64,000 nt of DNA, taken from NCBI RefSeq assembly GCF_001675285.1, contig NZ_LSGQ01000007.1, positions 268,070-332,069 of the forward strand, written 5' to 3'. The DNA comes from Elizabethkingia miricola (GTDB taxonomy: Bacteria > Bacteroidota > Bacteroidia > Flavobacteriales > Weeksellaceae). Within the stretch, counting starts at the first letter, position 1. Each line of letters opens with the position of its first letter. Under the pieces are notes generated by a model that saw only the letters and a list, made by a program, of their open reading frames with translations, was not told where the DNA came from and did no database searches. The position numbers and the translations under genes were made by a program. Shown here piece by piece: positions 35,920 through 45,352 of the stretch.

Positions 35920-36924
35920 TCAGTCTGCAAACCACAGCTGGTCGCCTTCTAGTATCAGGCTGGATGGTGTATTATTCGTATATAAAGCTCCGGTGCCCAA
36001 ACCTTGAGGCATCGGATTTTTTTTTGTGTAGGTATACTGTGCAATAGCATTAAGCCCGATATTGCTTTCCAGAGCCGAGGTAATCCACCAGCCAATATTT
36101 TGCTTTTCGGCTAAAGCTATCCACTCATCGGAACCAGATATTCCACCAACCAATGAAGGTTTCAGAATAATATACTGCGGCTTTATGGCTTTCAAAAGTT
36201 TTTGTTTTTCTTCCAATTCAGTAATTCCGATAAGTTCTTCATCCAATGCTATCGGGGTAGGAGCGCTGGCACACAGTAAAGCCATTTCTTCAGGATTTCC
36301 GGCTTTTATAGGCTGCTCAATAGAATGTATACCCAAGGCAGCTAATTCTTTCAGTACAATTTTGGCTTTTTCAATAGAAAATGCGCCGTTGGCATCTACA
36401 CGAAGTTCAAGCTGATTTTTAGGGAATGTTTTGCGGAGTTCTTCCAGTACTTTTTTTTCTTCATCCCAGCTAACACCAATCTTTAGTTTTATACAATGGA
36501 ATTTTTCCTGGAGTTTTAAAGCAATCTGCTCTTTCATAAAATCTACATTCCCCATCCATATTAATCCATTGATGGTAATGCTCTTTTTCCCTTTTGTAAA
36601 TTCTCCCGGAAAATAAATATGACCACCATATTTCAGATTCAGTATCGCTTGTTCGTAACCGAACCATATAGAAGGGTAGTGCAATAATTGTTGCTGCAGA
36701 AAATTGTATTCAGCATTAATATTATCACAAAGCCATTTTAGCTTTTCCTCATAATCCGGAACATCATCATAACTTAAACCCCGAAAAATTCCGCATTCCC
36801 CTGTTCCTTTCTTTTCTCCGTCAGAGATATGTAAAAAGTAAGTTTCTTTTTCGGTTAATACACCTCTGGAAGTCCCGCCGGGGCGTTTGAAAATAAGATT
36901 GTAACGCTGATATTCTGCCTGCAT
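35920..36924 (-). CDS. menC: o-succinylbenzoate synthase (enolase superfamily)
   Basis: 334 aa. The enolase-superfamily barrel shows the KxK pair in HCIKLKIGV, the first metal ligand in LRVDANGAF, further ligands in SIEQPIK and PIALDEELI, and the late Lys in YIILKPSLVGG. Length and pattern fit MenC, which dehydrates SHCHC to o-succinylbenzoate in menaquinone synthesis; a dipeptide epimerase of the same superfamily is the alternative. It is followed on the same strand by nothing; fbp lies upstream across a terminator. Confidence 0.85.
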   Translation of the reverse strand: MQAEYQRYNLIFKRPGGTSRGVLTEKETYFLHISDGEKKGTGECGIFRGLSYDDVPDYEEKLKWLCDNINAEYNFLQQQLLHYPSIWFGYEQAILNLKYGGHIYFPGEFTKGKKSITINGLIWMGNVDFMKEQIALKLQEKFHCIKLKIGVSWDEEKKVLEELRKTFPKNQLELRVDANGAFSIEKAKIVLKELAALGIHSIEQPIKAGNPEEMALLCASAPTPIALDEELIGITELEEKQKLLKAIKPQYIILKPSLVGGISGSDEWIALAEKQNIGWWITSALESNIGLNAIAQYTYTKKNPMPQGLGTGALYTNNTPSSLILEGDQLWFAD

Positions 36925-36941
36925 GATGATAGATTAATGAA

Positions 36942-36982
36942 AACCTCAGCTTTACTCAGTTGATTCTGATAAAGCTGAGGTT
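36942..36982 (-). terminator. terminator after fbp
   Basis: AACCTCAGCTTTA (36942-36954) pairs perfectly with TAAAGCTGAGGTT (36970-36982), between the fbp stop and the menC start, with a short T tract on the minus strand. Confidence 0.8.
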
Positions 36983-37005
36983 ATATGTTTAAAGAAATTA
37001 ATGTC

Positions 37006-38028
37006 TTATATATTTACTTCAATAGCATTTTTCATAAACTCTTCCGCCTTTGTTACCATAGCTGCACTACCGCAGAAGAATGGTACACGCTGATGAAGCT
37101 CAGTCGGTTCTATTTCCATAATTCTTTTGAATCCATCAGAAGCTTTTCCTCCAGCTTGTTCTGCTAAAAATGCCATTGGATTACATTCATAAAGCAAACG
37201 TAGTTTTCCCTGTGGAGATTGTGATGTTGAAGGGTAGATGTAAATGCCGCCTTTCAGCATGTTTCTGTGGAAATCGGCTACAAGCGAACCTATATAACGG
37301 GAAGTATAAGGACGGTCGTCTTCTTCTTTCTGACAATATTTAAGATAATCTTTCACACCTTGAGGGAACTTGACATAATTTCCTTCATTGATGGAATATA
37401 TTTTTCCTTTTGTTGGGAACTTAATATTAGGATGAGACAGATAATAAGTTCCTAATGAAGGATCCAATGTAAATCCGTTAACTCCGTTTCCGGTTGTATA
37501 AACAATCATAGTGGAAGATCCGTAGATAACATAACCTGCTGCAATTTGATTAACTCCTTTTTGCAAGAAATCTTTTGGCTGAACAGGCGTTCCCGGTTCG
37601 GTTACTCTTCTGTATATAGAGAAAATAGTTCCGACAGAAACATTTACATCTATATTGGAAGAACCATCTAAAGGATCAATAAGTACCACATATTTGCTCA
37701 TATGTGCATTTTCGCTGGCTTTGATTTCTATGAAATCATCGTTTTCTTCGGATGCAATACCACAAACGACTTCACGTTGTGACAAAGAGTTGATAAAAAT
37801 ATCATTTGCCAGTACATCTAGTTTTTGCTGATCTTCGCCTTGTACATTTGTATTCCCGGCATGTCCTATAATATTGGCAATTCCGGCTTTATTTACTTCA
37901 CGGTTTACCATTTTAGAGGCCAGTCTTATGGCACTTAACAGACGGGACAATTCACCTGTAGAGTATCTGAAATCCTCCTGTTTTTCAATAATAAACTCTC
38001 CAAGTGTACGAAATGATTGTTCAGACAT
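37006..38028 (-). CDS. fbp: fructose-1,6-bisphosphatase class 1
   Basis: 340 aa. The metal/phosphate motif [19 protein letters not shown] is decisive, with SEENDDF upstream and [10 protein letters not shown] and [17 protein letters not shown] downstream. It hydrolyses fructose 1,6-bisphosphate in gluconeogenesis. It is monocistronic and divergent from the aspartate kinase gene across 151 bp. Confidence 0.95.
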   Translation of the reverse strand: MSEQSFRTLGEFIIEKQEDFRYSTGELSRLLSAIRLASKMVNREVNKAGIANIIGHAGNTNVQGEDQQKLDVLANDIFINSLSQREVVCGIASEENDDFIEIKASENAHMSKYVVLIDPLDGSSNIDVNVSVGTIFSIYRRVTEPGTPVQPKDFLQKGVNQIAAGYVIYGSSTMIVYTTGNGVNGFTLDPSLGTYYLSHPNIKFPTKGKIYSINEGNYVKFPQGVKDYLKYCQKEEDDRPYTSRYIGSLVADFHRNMLKGGIYIYPSTSQSPQGKLRLLYECNPMAFLAEQAGGKASDGFKRIMEIEPTELHQRVPFFCGSAAMVTKAEEFMKNAIEVNI

Positions 38029-38108
38029 TATATATTGGGTTTAGATTTTTCCAAATTTCGGAAAAATATAGCACATATACATTTTTTTTATTTTTGATTG
38101 ATTTTTAA

Positions 38109-38116
38109 TACTTTTG
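38109..38116 (+). promoter_or_regulatory. TAnnTTTG -7 element for aspartate kinase
   Basis: TACTTTTG, 63 bp before the ATG at 38180; no TTG at the ideal distance. Confidence 0.4.
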
Positions 38117-38179
38117 ACAAATTTTACAGCAAAAAATAAACAGAAAAATATTCAATAATTTATTAATACCTGAGAGTCA

Positions 38180-39418
38180 ATGAAAGTTTTCAAATTTGGA
38201 GGTGCTTCGGTTAAGGATGCCGAGGGTGTAATGAATGTTGCCAGAGTTTTGAAAAACCAAGGTTTTGAGCAATGTATGCTTATCGTTTCGGCAATGGGGA
38301 AAACAACAAATGCATTAGAAGTTGTTGTGGAAAACTATTTTGCAAAGGAAGATTATAAAGCAGAAACTGCAAAGATAAAACAGAACCATATTGACATCGC
38401 CAAGGGACTTTTTAAAGAAGATCATAAAATTTATGAAGAAATTGAAGAATTTTTCTACGATATAGAATCTTTCCTCAGAAGAAATAAATCGCCTAACTAT
38501 AGCTTTGTTTATGATCAGGTAGTAAGCTGTGGTGAGATGATCTCTTCTAAAATATTATCAGAGTATCTGGTACAGGAAAAACTGGCCAATACATGGTTAG
38601 ATGCAAGGGATTATATCAAAACTGATGCAAGCTACAGAGAGGGTAATGTAGACTGGAAGCTTACAGAAGAAAATTTTAAGAAATTAAATTCCAATGAATC
38701 TTTTGTTACACAGGGTTTCATTGGTTCCGATGATAATAATTTTACAGTAACACTAGGTCGTGAAGGTTCCGACTATTCAGCGGCTATTTTTGCTTATTGT
38801 CTGAATGCTGAACAAATGACGATCTGGAAAGATGTACCTGGTGTAATGACAGGGGATCCACGTAAGTTTGAAGATGTGGAGCTGCTGGATAATATTTCAT
38901 ATGAGGAGGCTATAGAAATGGCTTATTACGGAGCTTCGGTTATTCACCCGAAAACTCTGCAGCCACTAAAACAAAAATCTATTCCTTTCTTCGTAAAATC
39001 ATTCGTAGAAGATGATAAACCCGGAACAAAGGTTTCCGGAGATGAAAACTATCCGAGAAAGGAAAGTTACATTCTGAAAGAAAACCAGACTCTAATGACT
39101 ATTGCGACACGTGACTTCTCCTTTATAGCGGAAGATCACATGAGTTATATTTTTGCAGAGCTGGCTAAATTCAAAATTAAAGTATCTTTAATTCAGAATA
39201 CTGCAATCTCTCTGGCTTTATGTCTGGAAGATAAATTTAAAAATAGTGAGAAACTGAATGTAACATTAAACGAAAAATTCGACACATCATTAATAACAGA
39301 TGTTGCGCTCTTTACAATAAGAAATGCAAACATGAATGATGCTGAGAAATTTTACAAAGACAAAAATGTATTAATGGAGCAGCTTGCTGCTAATACATTG
39401 CAAATGGTAACGAAATAA
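38180..39418 (+). CDS. lysC: aspartate kinase
   Basis: 412 aa monofunctional kinase. MKVFKFGGASVKDAEG is the substrate/ATP N-terminal motif; FVTQGFIGSDDNNFTVTLGREGSDYSAA spans the nucleotide region; ACT-like regulatory strands occupy the last 120 residues. It phosphorylates aspartate in the Lys/Thr/Met pathway. The 3' neighbour starts 6 bp after the stop, so both are probably co-transcribed. Confidence 0.9.
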   Translation: MKVFKFGGASVKDAEGVMNVARVLKNQGFEQCMLIVSAMGKTTNALEVVVENYFAKEDYKAETAKIKQNHIDIAKGLFKEDHKIYEEIEEFFYDIESFLRRNKSPNYSFVYDQVVSCGEMISSKILSEYLVQEKLANTWLDARDYIKTDASYREGNVDWKLTEENFKKLNSNESFVTQGFIGSDDNNFTVTLGREGSDYSAAIFAYCLNAEQMTIWKDVPGVMTGDPRKFEDVELLDNISYEEAIEMAYYGASVIHPKTLQPLKQKSIPFFVKSFVEDDKPGTKVSGDENYPRKESYILKENQTLMTIATRDFSFIAEDHMSYIFAELAKFKIKVSLIQNTAISLALCLEDKFKNSEKLNVTLNEKFDTSLITDVALFTIRNANMNDAEKFYKDKNVLMEQLAANTLQMVTK

Positions 39419-39424
39419 AAAAGA

Positions 39425-41269
39425 ATGAGCTTAGTAAGCAGGGAAGACCTTATTAAGGCCGTCGGACTGGATAAAATCGGATTTCTGAAGAAACCGGTGG
39501 CATCCACTATGATGAATATTGTCCAAATCAATAAACTGAATAAACTATACGATAAATTAAAAGACAAGGAAGGAAAAGATTTTTTTGAATCTTATCTGAA
39601 TGAACTGAATGTAAAATATCTGGTGTTTGCTGAAGATTTGGCTAAAGTACCAAAAACAGGACCTTTTATACTAGTGTCGAACCACCCGCTGGGAGCACTG
39701 GATGGAATCCTGATGACTAAGATTATTTCCGAAATCAGACCTGATTTCAAAATTATGGGGAACTTCCTGCTGTCTAAAATTCAGCCGATGAGTCCTTTTG
39801 TAATTCCTGTTAACCCTTTTGAAGGCCGTAAAGAAGCTTTCAGCAGTTTAAACGGAATGCGTGCAGCGATGAAGCATCTGGAAGAAGGTGGCTGTTTTGG
39901 TGTATTTCCTGCAGGTGAGGTTTCCAACAGAAACAACAGATACAATGAAATTTTGGATAAGGACTGGGAGTCTCCAATCCTTAAACTGATTCAGCGAATG
40001 AATGTACCGGTAATTCCGATGTACTTTCATGCTAAAAACAGCCGTATGTTCTATAATATGGCGAAAATTCATCCTGATCTGCAGACTGTAATGCTGCCGT
40101 CAGAGATGATGAATAAAAGAGAAAAACCTATTAAAATAAGAATAGGGAAACCTATTTTGTCGAAGATACTGAAGGAGTATGATACACCCGAAGAATTGGG
40201 TGAGTTTCTGAAAAATAAGGTTTACATGATGAAATCTTATTTTGATAAGAGAAAACGTGTAACAGATTATCTGAAAATACCTAATCTAAGCAGTAAATTC
40301 CAATTGAACCAGGATGAACATGTTGTTCATAATATTATCTCTGAAACGAGCAAAGAACATCTGGTAGACGAGATAAAGCATCTGAGGAATATTGACGGAA
40401 AGTTGCTTTTTGCTAATGGTGATTATGAAATCTACTTTGCCAATGCCGATGAGATTCCTTTTGTAATGAGAGAGATTGGCCGACAAAGAGAACTTACCTT
40501 CCGTGATGTCGGTGAGGGAACTAATATGCCATTTGACCTGGACGAATATGACAAACATTACCACCATTTATTCCTTTGGGATAAAGGAGAGGAAAAACTT
40601 GCGGGTGCTTACCGTATGGCACTGGGAGTTGAGGTAATGAAGAAATATGGGATAAACGGATTCTATACCAGCTCACTTTTCGATTTTGATCAGGAATTAC
40701 AGCCTTTCTTCCGTAAGGTAATTGAAATGGGAAGGGCTTATGTAATGAAAGATTACCAACAAAAACCTTTACCACTTTTCTTATTATGGCGTGGTATTGT
40801 CCATGTATGTCTTAGAAATCCTGAACATAAATTTTTGATGGGAGGTGTAAGTATCAGTAATAAATTCTCTGATTTCAGTAAAACACTGATGATAGAATTT
40901 ATGCGTTCCCATTATTATGACTCTGTAGTAGCGCAATATATTCATCCTAAAAACGAGTATAAGGTAAGACTTAAAGAGCGTGATAAGCTAATGTTCTTTG
41001 AGGGTCTGGATAATGACCTGAACAAGTTCGATAAGCTTATGGACGATTTTGAACCGGAAATGCGTATGCCTGTATTAATCAAGAAATACATCAAGCAGAA
41101 TGCGAAGGTTATATCTTTCAATGTAGACCCTAACTTCAATGATGCTATAGATGGGCTAATGTATATCCGAATCAGCGATCTTCCGGAAAGCACGATTAAG
41201 CCTGTTTTGGAGGAAATGAGTGAATATTATAAAAATTTGGGAGAAAAAAAATGTACTGATAATCAGTAA
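39425..41269 (+). CDS. bifunctional acyltransferase, OlsF-like (PlsC + GNAT)
   Basis: 614 aa two-domain protein. The N-terminal half is PlsC-like (VSNHPLGALDG with the catalytic His/Asp, and FGVFPAGEVSNRNNRYN). The C-terminal half is a hemolysin/OlsB-type GNAT (RELTFRDVGEGTNMPFDLD and AGAYRMALG). This fusion resembles OlsF, described in Serratia and Flavobacterium johnsoniae, which makes ornithine lipids by N- then O-acylation. Other aminolipids are possible. It is likely co-transcribed with the aspartate kinase gene. Confidence 0.8.
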   Translation: MSLVSREDLIKAVGLDKIGFLKKPVASTMMNIVQINKLNKLYDKLKDKEGKDFFESYLNELNVKYLVFAEDLAKVPKTGPFILVSNHPLGALDGILMTKIISEIRPDFKIMGNFLLSKIQPMSPFVIPVNPFEGRKEAFSSLNGMRAAMKHLEEGGCFGVFPAGEVSNRNNRYNEILDKDWESPILKLIQRMNVPVIPMYFHAKNSRMFYNMAKIHPDLQTVMLPSEMMNKREKPIKIRIGKPILSKILKEYDTPEELGEFLKNKVYMMKSYFDKRKRVTDYLKIPNLSSKFQLNQDEHVVHNIISETSKEHLVDEIKHLRNIDGKLLFANGDYEIYFANADEIPFVMREIGRQRELTFRDVGEGTNMPFDLDEYDKHYHHLFLWDKGEEKLAGAYRMALGVEVMKKYGINGFYTSSLFDFDQELQPFFRKVIEMGRAYVMKDYQQKPLPLFLLWRGIVHVCLRNPEHKFLMGGVSISNKFSDFSKTLMIEFMRSHYYDSVVAQYIHPKNEYKVRLKERDKLMFFEGLDNDLNKFDKLMDDFEPEMRMPVLIKKYIKQNAKVISFNVDPNFNDAIDGLMYIRISDLPESTIKPVLEEMSEYYKNLGEKKCTDNQ

Positions 41270-41305
41270 TGTCATACATCTCTTCAAAAAAAGTAATAAA
41301 AAAAC

Positions 41306-41336
41306 TTGCATGGTATATATAATGTATGTACTTTTG
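41306..41336 (+). promoter_or_regulatory. promoter of tRNA-Phe copy 1
   Basis: TTG (41306-41308) and TACTTTTG (41329-41336) with a 20-nt spacer. Confidence 0.8.
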
Positions 41337-41379
41337 CAACACTAAAAAACAACGATATAATCGGGGTTTTAAAGTGAAT

Positions 41380-41452
41380 GGTTTCTTAGCTCAGTTGGTA
41401 GAGCAATGGATTGAAAATCCATGTGTCCCTGGTTCGATTCCTGGAGAAACCA
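41380..41452 (+). tRNA. tRNA-Phe (GAA), copy 1
   Basis: 73 nt without encoded CCA. The acceptor arm GGTTTCT pairs with AGAAACC, with discriminator A; the D arm (TAGCTCAGTTGGTAGAGC) and T arm with TTCGATT are standard. The anticodon GAA is at 41413-41415 in loop TTGAAAA. An identical copy lies 335 bp downstream; each has its own promoter and terminator. Confidence 0.97.
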
Positions 41453-41453
41453 C

Positions 41454-41485
41454 AAAACCATCTGAAAAGGTGGTTTTTTTGTTTT
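41454..41485 (+). terminator. terminator of tRNA-Phe copy 1
   Basis: AAAACCATC pairs with GGTGGTTTT (one G-T pair) followed by a T-run. Confidence 0.75.
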
Positions 41486-41644
41486 TAATAGTACATACTC
41501 CATTCGGGTAATTTTATTAAAAATATTCCATGAATATTTTCGGTTATATATTGCTAATGTTTTCACTTACAGTTGAATATTGGAAATTCGATAAATATTT
41601 AAAGCTTATTTGATTAATTTAGATCAACTAATTGAAATAAAAGC

Positions 41645-41675
41645 TTGCGTAATATGGATAATATGTGTATTTTTG
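41645..41675 (+). promoter_or_regulatory. promoter of tRNA-Phe copy 2
   Basis: TTG (41645-41647) and TATTTTTG (41668-41675) with the same 20-nt spacer as copy 1. Confidence 0.8.
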
Positions 41676-41714
41676 CACCACTTTAAAAACGAAATTATAC
41701 GTTTTTGTAGTAAT

Positions 41715-41787
41715 GGTTTCTTAGCTCAGTTGGTAGAGCAATGGATTGAAAATCCATGTGTCCCTGGTTCGATTCCTGGAGAAACCA
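41715..41787 (+). tRNA. tRNA-Phe (GAA), copy 2
   Basis: Identical over all 73 nt to copy 1, with the anticodon GAA at 41748-41750. The 5' and 3' flanks have diverged except for the promoter core and terminator, which points to an old tandem duplication of the whole transcription unit with the tRNA body kept identical. Confidence 0.97.
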
Positions 41788-41788
41788 C

Positions 41789-41820
41789 AAAACCACCTAA
41801 AAAGGTGGTTTTTTTGTTTT
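41789..41820 (+). terminator. terminator of tRNA-Phe copy 2
   Basis: AACCACC (41791-41797) pairs with GGTGGTT (41804-41810) followed by T. Confidence 0.8.
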
Positions 41821-41968
41821 TATGTAATTTGCATTTGGTGAATGCAAAAAGATGGTTAAATAGAGATGGATAGTAATATGTTTGTTATTTAAAATAGTTC
41901 TAAATAAATTACTTTTATTTCACTTTTGTATCTTAAAAATTAATACCTTAGCACTTAAATTAAATTAA

Positions 41969-42850
41969 ATGGGAATAATCCTCAAGCCGATTGATGTTGT
42001 AGACGACATTTCTCAGGAAGATTTTCGTGAAAAATACCTGAAGCCGCGTAAGCCTGTGGTTATAAAAAATATGGCTAAAAAATGGCCCGCATACCAAAAG
42101 TGGACCATGGATTATGTAAAAGAAGTAGTAGGGGATGTAACAGTTCCTTTATATGATAGCTCTAAAGCGGATCCTGCAGCTCCAATCAATGCATCTGCTG
42201 CAGAAATGAAGTTTGGTGATTATATAGATCTTATTCAGCGTGAACCAACAGATCTTAGAATCTTCTTCTTTGATCCTATAAAATTTGCCCCGAAACTACT
42301 GAACGATTATATCTCTCCTAAAGATCTTATGGGAGGTTTTCTGGATAAATATCCGAGCATGTTCTTCGGTGGTAAAGGATCGGTAACTTTCCTGCATTAT
42401 GATATTGATATGCCGCATATTTTCCATACGCATTTTAACGGAAGAAAACATGTGATGCTTTTTGAATACAAATGGAAAGATCGTTTGTATCAGATTCCGT
42501 ATGCAACTTATGCATTGGAAGATTATGATATAGAAAATCCTGATTTTGAAAAATTCCCGGCATTAGATGGTATTGAAGGAATAGAGTGTTTCCTGGAACA
42601 TGGTGATACCTTATTTATGCCAACCGGATGGTGGCATTGGATGAAATATCTGGATGGATCTTTCTCTATTTCACTTCGTGCATGGGATAAGAGTTGGGCT
42701 ATAAAAGCGCATTCTCTGTGGAATCTTACCGTACAGCGTAAATTTGATAACTTTATGAAGTCCCGCTACAAAAAGAGGTATATGGACTGGAAAGAAAAGA
42801 AAGCAGTTAAAAGAGCTAATGAGGCACTGAGAAAAGGATTGCCAAAATAG
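41969..42850 (+). CDS. cupin-like (JmjC/Cupin_8) hydroxylase-type protein
   Basis: 293 aa. The fold is that of Fe(II)/2-oxoglutarate Cupin_8 proteins: KPRKPVVIKNMAKKWPA near the start, the probable iron ligands in FLHYDIDMPHIFHTH, and the distal His in FMPTGWWHWMKYLDG. A basic tail (KSRYKKRYMDWKEKK) follows. By family it would hydroxylate a protein or other macromolecule; the target is unknown. It is monocistronic. Confidence 0.85.
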   Translation: MGIILKPIDVVDDISQEDFREKYLKPRKPVVIKNMAKKWPAYQKWTMDYVKEVVGDVTVPLYDSSKADPAAPINASAAEMKFGDYIDLIQREPTDLRIFFFDPIKFAPKLLNDYISPKDLMGGFLDKYPSMFFGGKGSVTFLHYDIDMPHIFHTHFNGRKHVMLFEYKWKDRLYQIPYATYALEDYDIENPDFEKFPALDGIEGIECFLEHGDTLFMPTGWWHWMKYLDGSFSISLRAWDKSWAIKAHSLWNLTVQRKFDNFMKSRYKKRYMDWKEKKAVKRANEALRKGLPK

Positions 42851-42863
42851 AAAAAAATAATAA

Positions 42864-42900
42864 ATAAACAGACCGGAAGAATTTCTTCCGGTCTGTTTAT
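42864..42900 (+). terminator. strong terminator after cupin gene
   Basis: A 17-bp perfect stem: ATAAACAGACCGGAAGA (42864-42880) with TCTTCCGGTCTGTTTAT (42884-42900). Confidence 0.85.
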
Positions 42901-42955
42901 TTATATTCCTTATTAAGTTTATTTTATCGAAATTAGACAAACAAAAAGACAATAA

Positions 42956-43324
42956 ATGAAAACTAGCCGACCGGAAGAAATAGTTGCCCAATTCAATCAG
43001 CTTATTCAAAATAATCTGAATGAATTAATAAATGGTGTTACTGATGAATACCTGGATATTCATAAAATAGCAGACAAAATACACATCAATGCAACTCATT
43101 TGAGTAATACAGTTAAAGAAACTACCGGAAAATCGCCATGTGATATATGCAATGAAAAAACCATAGATCTTATAAAAGAATTGCTGGCAACAACTGATTT
43201 GTCAATTGCTGACATTGCATTCAAACTTACCTATGAGCCTACAAATTTTACAAAATATTTTAAAAAGCACACCGGAATGCTGCCATCGGTATATCGTTCC
43301 AAGTTTAGACAGAAAAATACTTAA
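42956..43324 (+). CDS. short AraC-type HTH regulator
   Basis: 122 aa, only the double HTH domain of AraC proteins: YLDIHKIADKIHINATHLSN and DLSIADIAFKLTYEPTNFTK YFKK. There is no effector domain. It is 65 bp upstream of an SDR gene on the same strand and may regulate it. Confidence 0.88.
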   Translation: MKTSRPEEIVAQFNQLIQNNLNELINGVTDEYLDIHKIADKIHINATHLSNTVKETTGKSPCDICNEKTIDLIKELLATTDLSIADIAFKLTYEPTNFTKYFKKHTGMLPSVYRSKFRQKNT

Positions 43325-43388
43325 ACGTTCACCATATCACGAGGTATATACTTCTGTAATTTTGTTTCACTAATCAAAAAATATAAAA

Positions 43389-44150
43389 ATGGCACAAAGT
43401 AAAATAGCTTTAATAACAGGCGGAAGCAGAGGCTTAGGGCGTAATGCTGCTATAAAAATTGCACAAAAAGGTATTGATGTAATTATCACTTATATCCACA
43501 ATGAAGAGAAGGCTAATGAAGTTGTTGAAGAGATACAAAAACTTGGAAGAAAAGCAAAGGCATTAAAAATTGATACAGGAAATACAAAAGAGTTTGATGC
43601 TTTTGTAACTGAATTAACCACATATCTTCAAAATGAATATGGTCTTGCTAAATTTGATTTCCTGATAAATAATGCCGGGACAGGCGGACATACTGCATTT
43701 GTAGATGCTACAGAAGATGAGTTTGACACAATGGTAAATATTCATTTTAAGGGTGTTTATTTCCTTACACAGAAACTTTTGCCATATCTGAATGATGGTG
43801 GCAGTATTATCAATATCTCATCGGGGCTTGCACGTTTCTCTCATCCAAATACATCTATGTATGCAAGTGTGAAAGGTGCTATGGAAGTGGTTACCAGAAT
43901 TTGGGCCCTGGAACTTGGGCAAAGACAAATAAGAGTGAATATCGTTGCTCCGGGTGCTGTGGGAACAGATTTTAATGGCGGAACTGTTCGCGATAATGAG
44001 AAAGTTAATGAGGTTGTTGCAGGACTTACAGCTTTGGGAAGAGCCGGAGTTCCGGATGATATTGGCGGTGTTATAGCATTTCTATGTACAGAAGACGCAC
44101 GCTGGATCAATGGACAAAGAATCGAAGTCTCAGGAGGAATGCATCTGTAA
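43389..44150 (+). CDS. short-chain dehydrogenase/reductase
   Basis: 253 aa classical SDR. The cofactor motif is TGGSRGLGRNAA; NNAG is in FLINNAGTGGH; the catalytic Ser is in INISSGLAR and the Tyr/Lys pair in SMYASVKGAM. It is expected to be NADP-dependent because of the Arg after the Gly motif. The substrate is unknown. It lies next to an AraC-type gene. Confidence 0.92.
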   Translation: MAQSKIALITGGSRGLGRNAAIKIAQKGIDVIITYIHNEEKANEVVEEIQKLGRKAKALKIDTGNTKEFDAFVTELTTYLQNEYGLAKFDFLINNAGTGGHTAFVDATEDEFDTMVNIHFKGVYFLTQKLLPYLNDGGSIINISSGLARFSHPNTSMYASVKGAMEVVTRIWALELGQRQIRVNIVAPGAVGTDFNGGTVRDNEKVNEVVAGLTALGRAGVPDDIGGVIAFLCTEDARWINGQRIEVSGGMHL

Positions 44151-44180
44151 AAGAATTTGAAAGTAAAAATATTAGAATAA

Positions 44181-44214
44181 ATAAACAGCTATCATATTGA
44201 TGATAGCTGTTTAT
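44181..44214 (+). terminator. terminator after SDR gene
   Basis: ATAAACAGCTATCA (44181-44194) pairs with TGATAGCTGTTTAT (44201-44214), then TCTTTT. Confidence 0.85.
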
Positions 44215-44315
44215 TCTTTTTTAGAAATATAAGATTCTGATTCTTAAAAATATATTTATATGCCTTTCATAAATTTAATTAAATTGCATAATAAACTTTT
44301 TAATATTTGGTGTAA

Positions 44316-45032
44316 ATGTTTGAAAAACTAATCGACAGCTTCGAGAAACTTTGTTTACAGATTATTATTGAAATATTACTGGTTCCGGTAACTATTTTTA
44401 AATTGTTTCAGAAGTCTGCCCGATGTTATGATCTTTCAGTACACGAAATGGAAAAGGAAGAAACAGAGCGTTTCAAGGATTATCTGTCTCCAATAAAATT
44501 ATCGGTTTATACATCTGTTATCGTTTCCATATTGTTAATGGATTATGGCGGTGAACAGAATTTTGTTTCCAGAATTAAAGGAGTGAGTATGGTGGAGAAG
44601 GCACTATTTATTTTTCTGATCAATAATTTTACGGCTGTCCTCTTTAGTGTTGTTTTGCTTTGGTATAAAAGAGAGAAAGTTAATACCATAACATTCCGGA
44701 CGCTTTTATTTTCTTTTATATATACCACTGTTTATACTTCAACACCAGCTTTTTTATTTACTTTCTCAATGATGTTTCTGGGGCAGACCGTAAATGTGGA
44801 TGATTATATACAGCATTTTAATCTGGCTGGCAGTGTAGGGATAAAGGAATACTTATTTCTTGTAATTTGCTTAATAACTATAGCGATTGGAGGGCTTGGC
44901 GTGATTAAGTTAGTCAGAGCGCTGCATCATATTCTTAAGGAGAACTTCCGGTATCACCCATATATCGTCTGGTTCTTTACATTATTGTTCTTTGCAATAC
45001 AAGTATTGTATACGATGGAGTTTGTAGGGTAG
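44316..45032 (+). CDS. multi-pass membrane protein of unknown function
   Basis: 238 aa. The N-terminal 70 residues are amphipathic (FEKLCLQIIIEILLVPVTIF). About five membrane helices follow (near residues 70, 96, 128, 183 and 219). I recognise no family with confidence; similarity to small flavobacterial Yip1-like or DUF3667-like membrane proteins is possible. It stands alone with a 312-bp gap after it. Confidence 0.65.
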   Translation: MFEKLIDSFEKLCLQIIIEILLVPVTIFKLFQKSARCYDLSVHEMEKEETERFKDYLSPIKLSVYTSVIVSILLMDYGGEQNFVSRIKGVSMVEKALFIFLINNFTAVLFSVVLLWYKREKVNTITFRTLLFSFIYTTVYTSTPAFLFTFSMMFLGQTVNVDDYIQHFNLAGSVGIKEYLFLVICLITIAIGGLGVIKLVRALHHILKENFRYHPYIVWFFTLLFFAIQVLYTMEFVG

Positions 45033-45197
45033 CTCTGAAGTATAGGAATCATTATATTTCATTCATACAACACCGTAAAAATGCCATAAATAATCAGAAA
45101 TTGTATTTTTGTAAAGAATATACAAGTACGAAGTGATCTGAAATGATGGAATCTATGTGTTTTAGCTGAAAAAATTATAAGATTAAATTCTGTATTT

Positions 45198-45352
45198 TTT
45201 TGCTGAAACATTTTTCTTTTTATACCTACAAAAGATATATAATTGCAGATGAGGAGCTAGCTGCTCCAAAGAAGAAATATACTGCAAAAAACAGATCATA
45301 TAACTTGTATTTCAGAAGACGATTAAAAATAAAATACAAATTAAATGATTGA
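45198..45352 (+). CDS. possible small basic protein (uncertain)
   Basis: In the 312-bp gap before the next gene there is an open frame from a TTG at 45198 to a TGA at 45350, about 51 codons. It reads as a coherent basic protein (YIIADEELAAPKKKYTAKN, then YFRRRLKIKYKLND). Its stop overlaps the start of the next gene by 8 bp. A TATTTTTG element is at 45104-45111. No ATG start exists, so it could also be a remnant. The rest of the gap shows only this promoter-like element. Confidence 0.3.
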
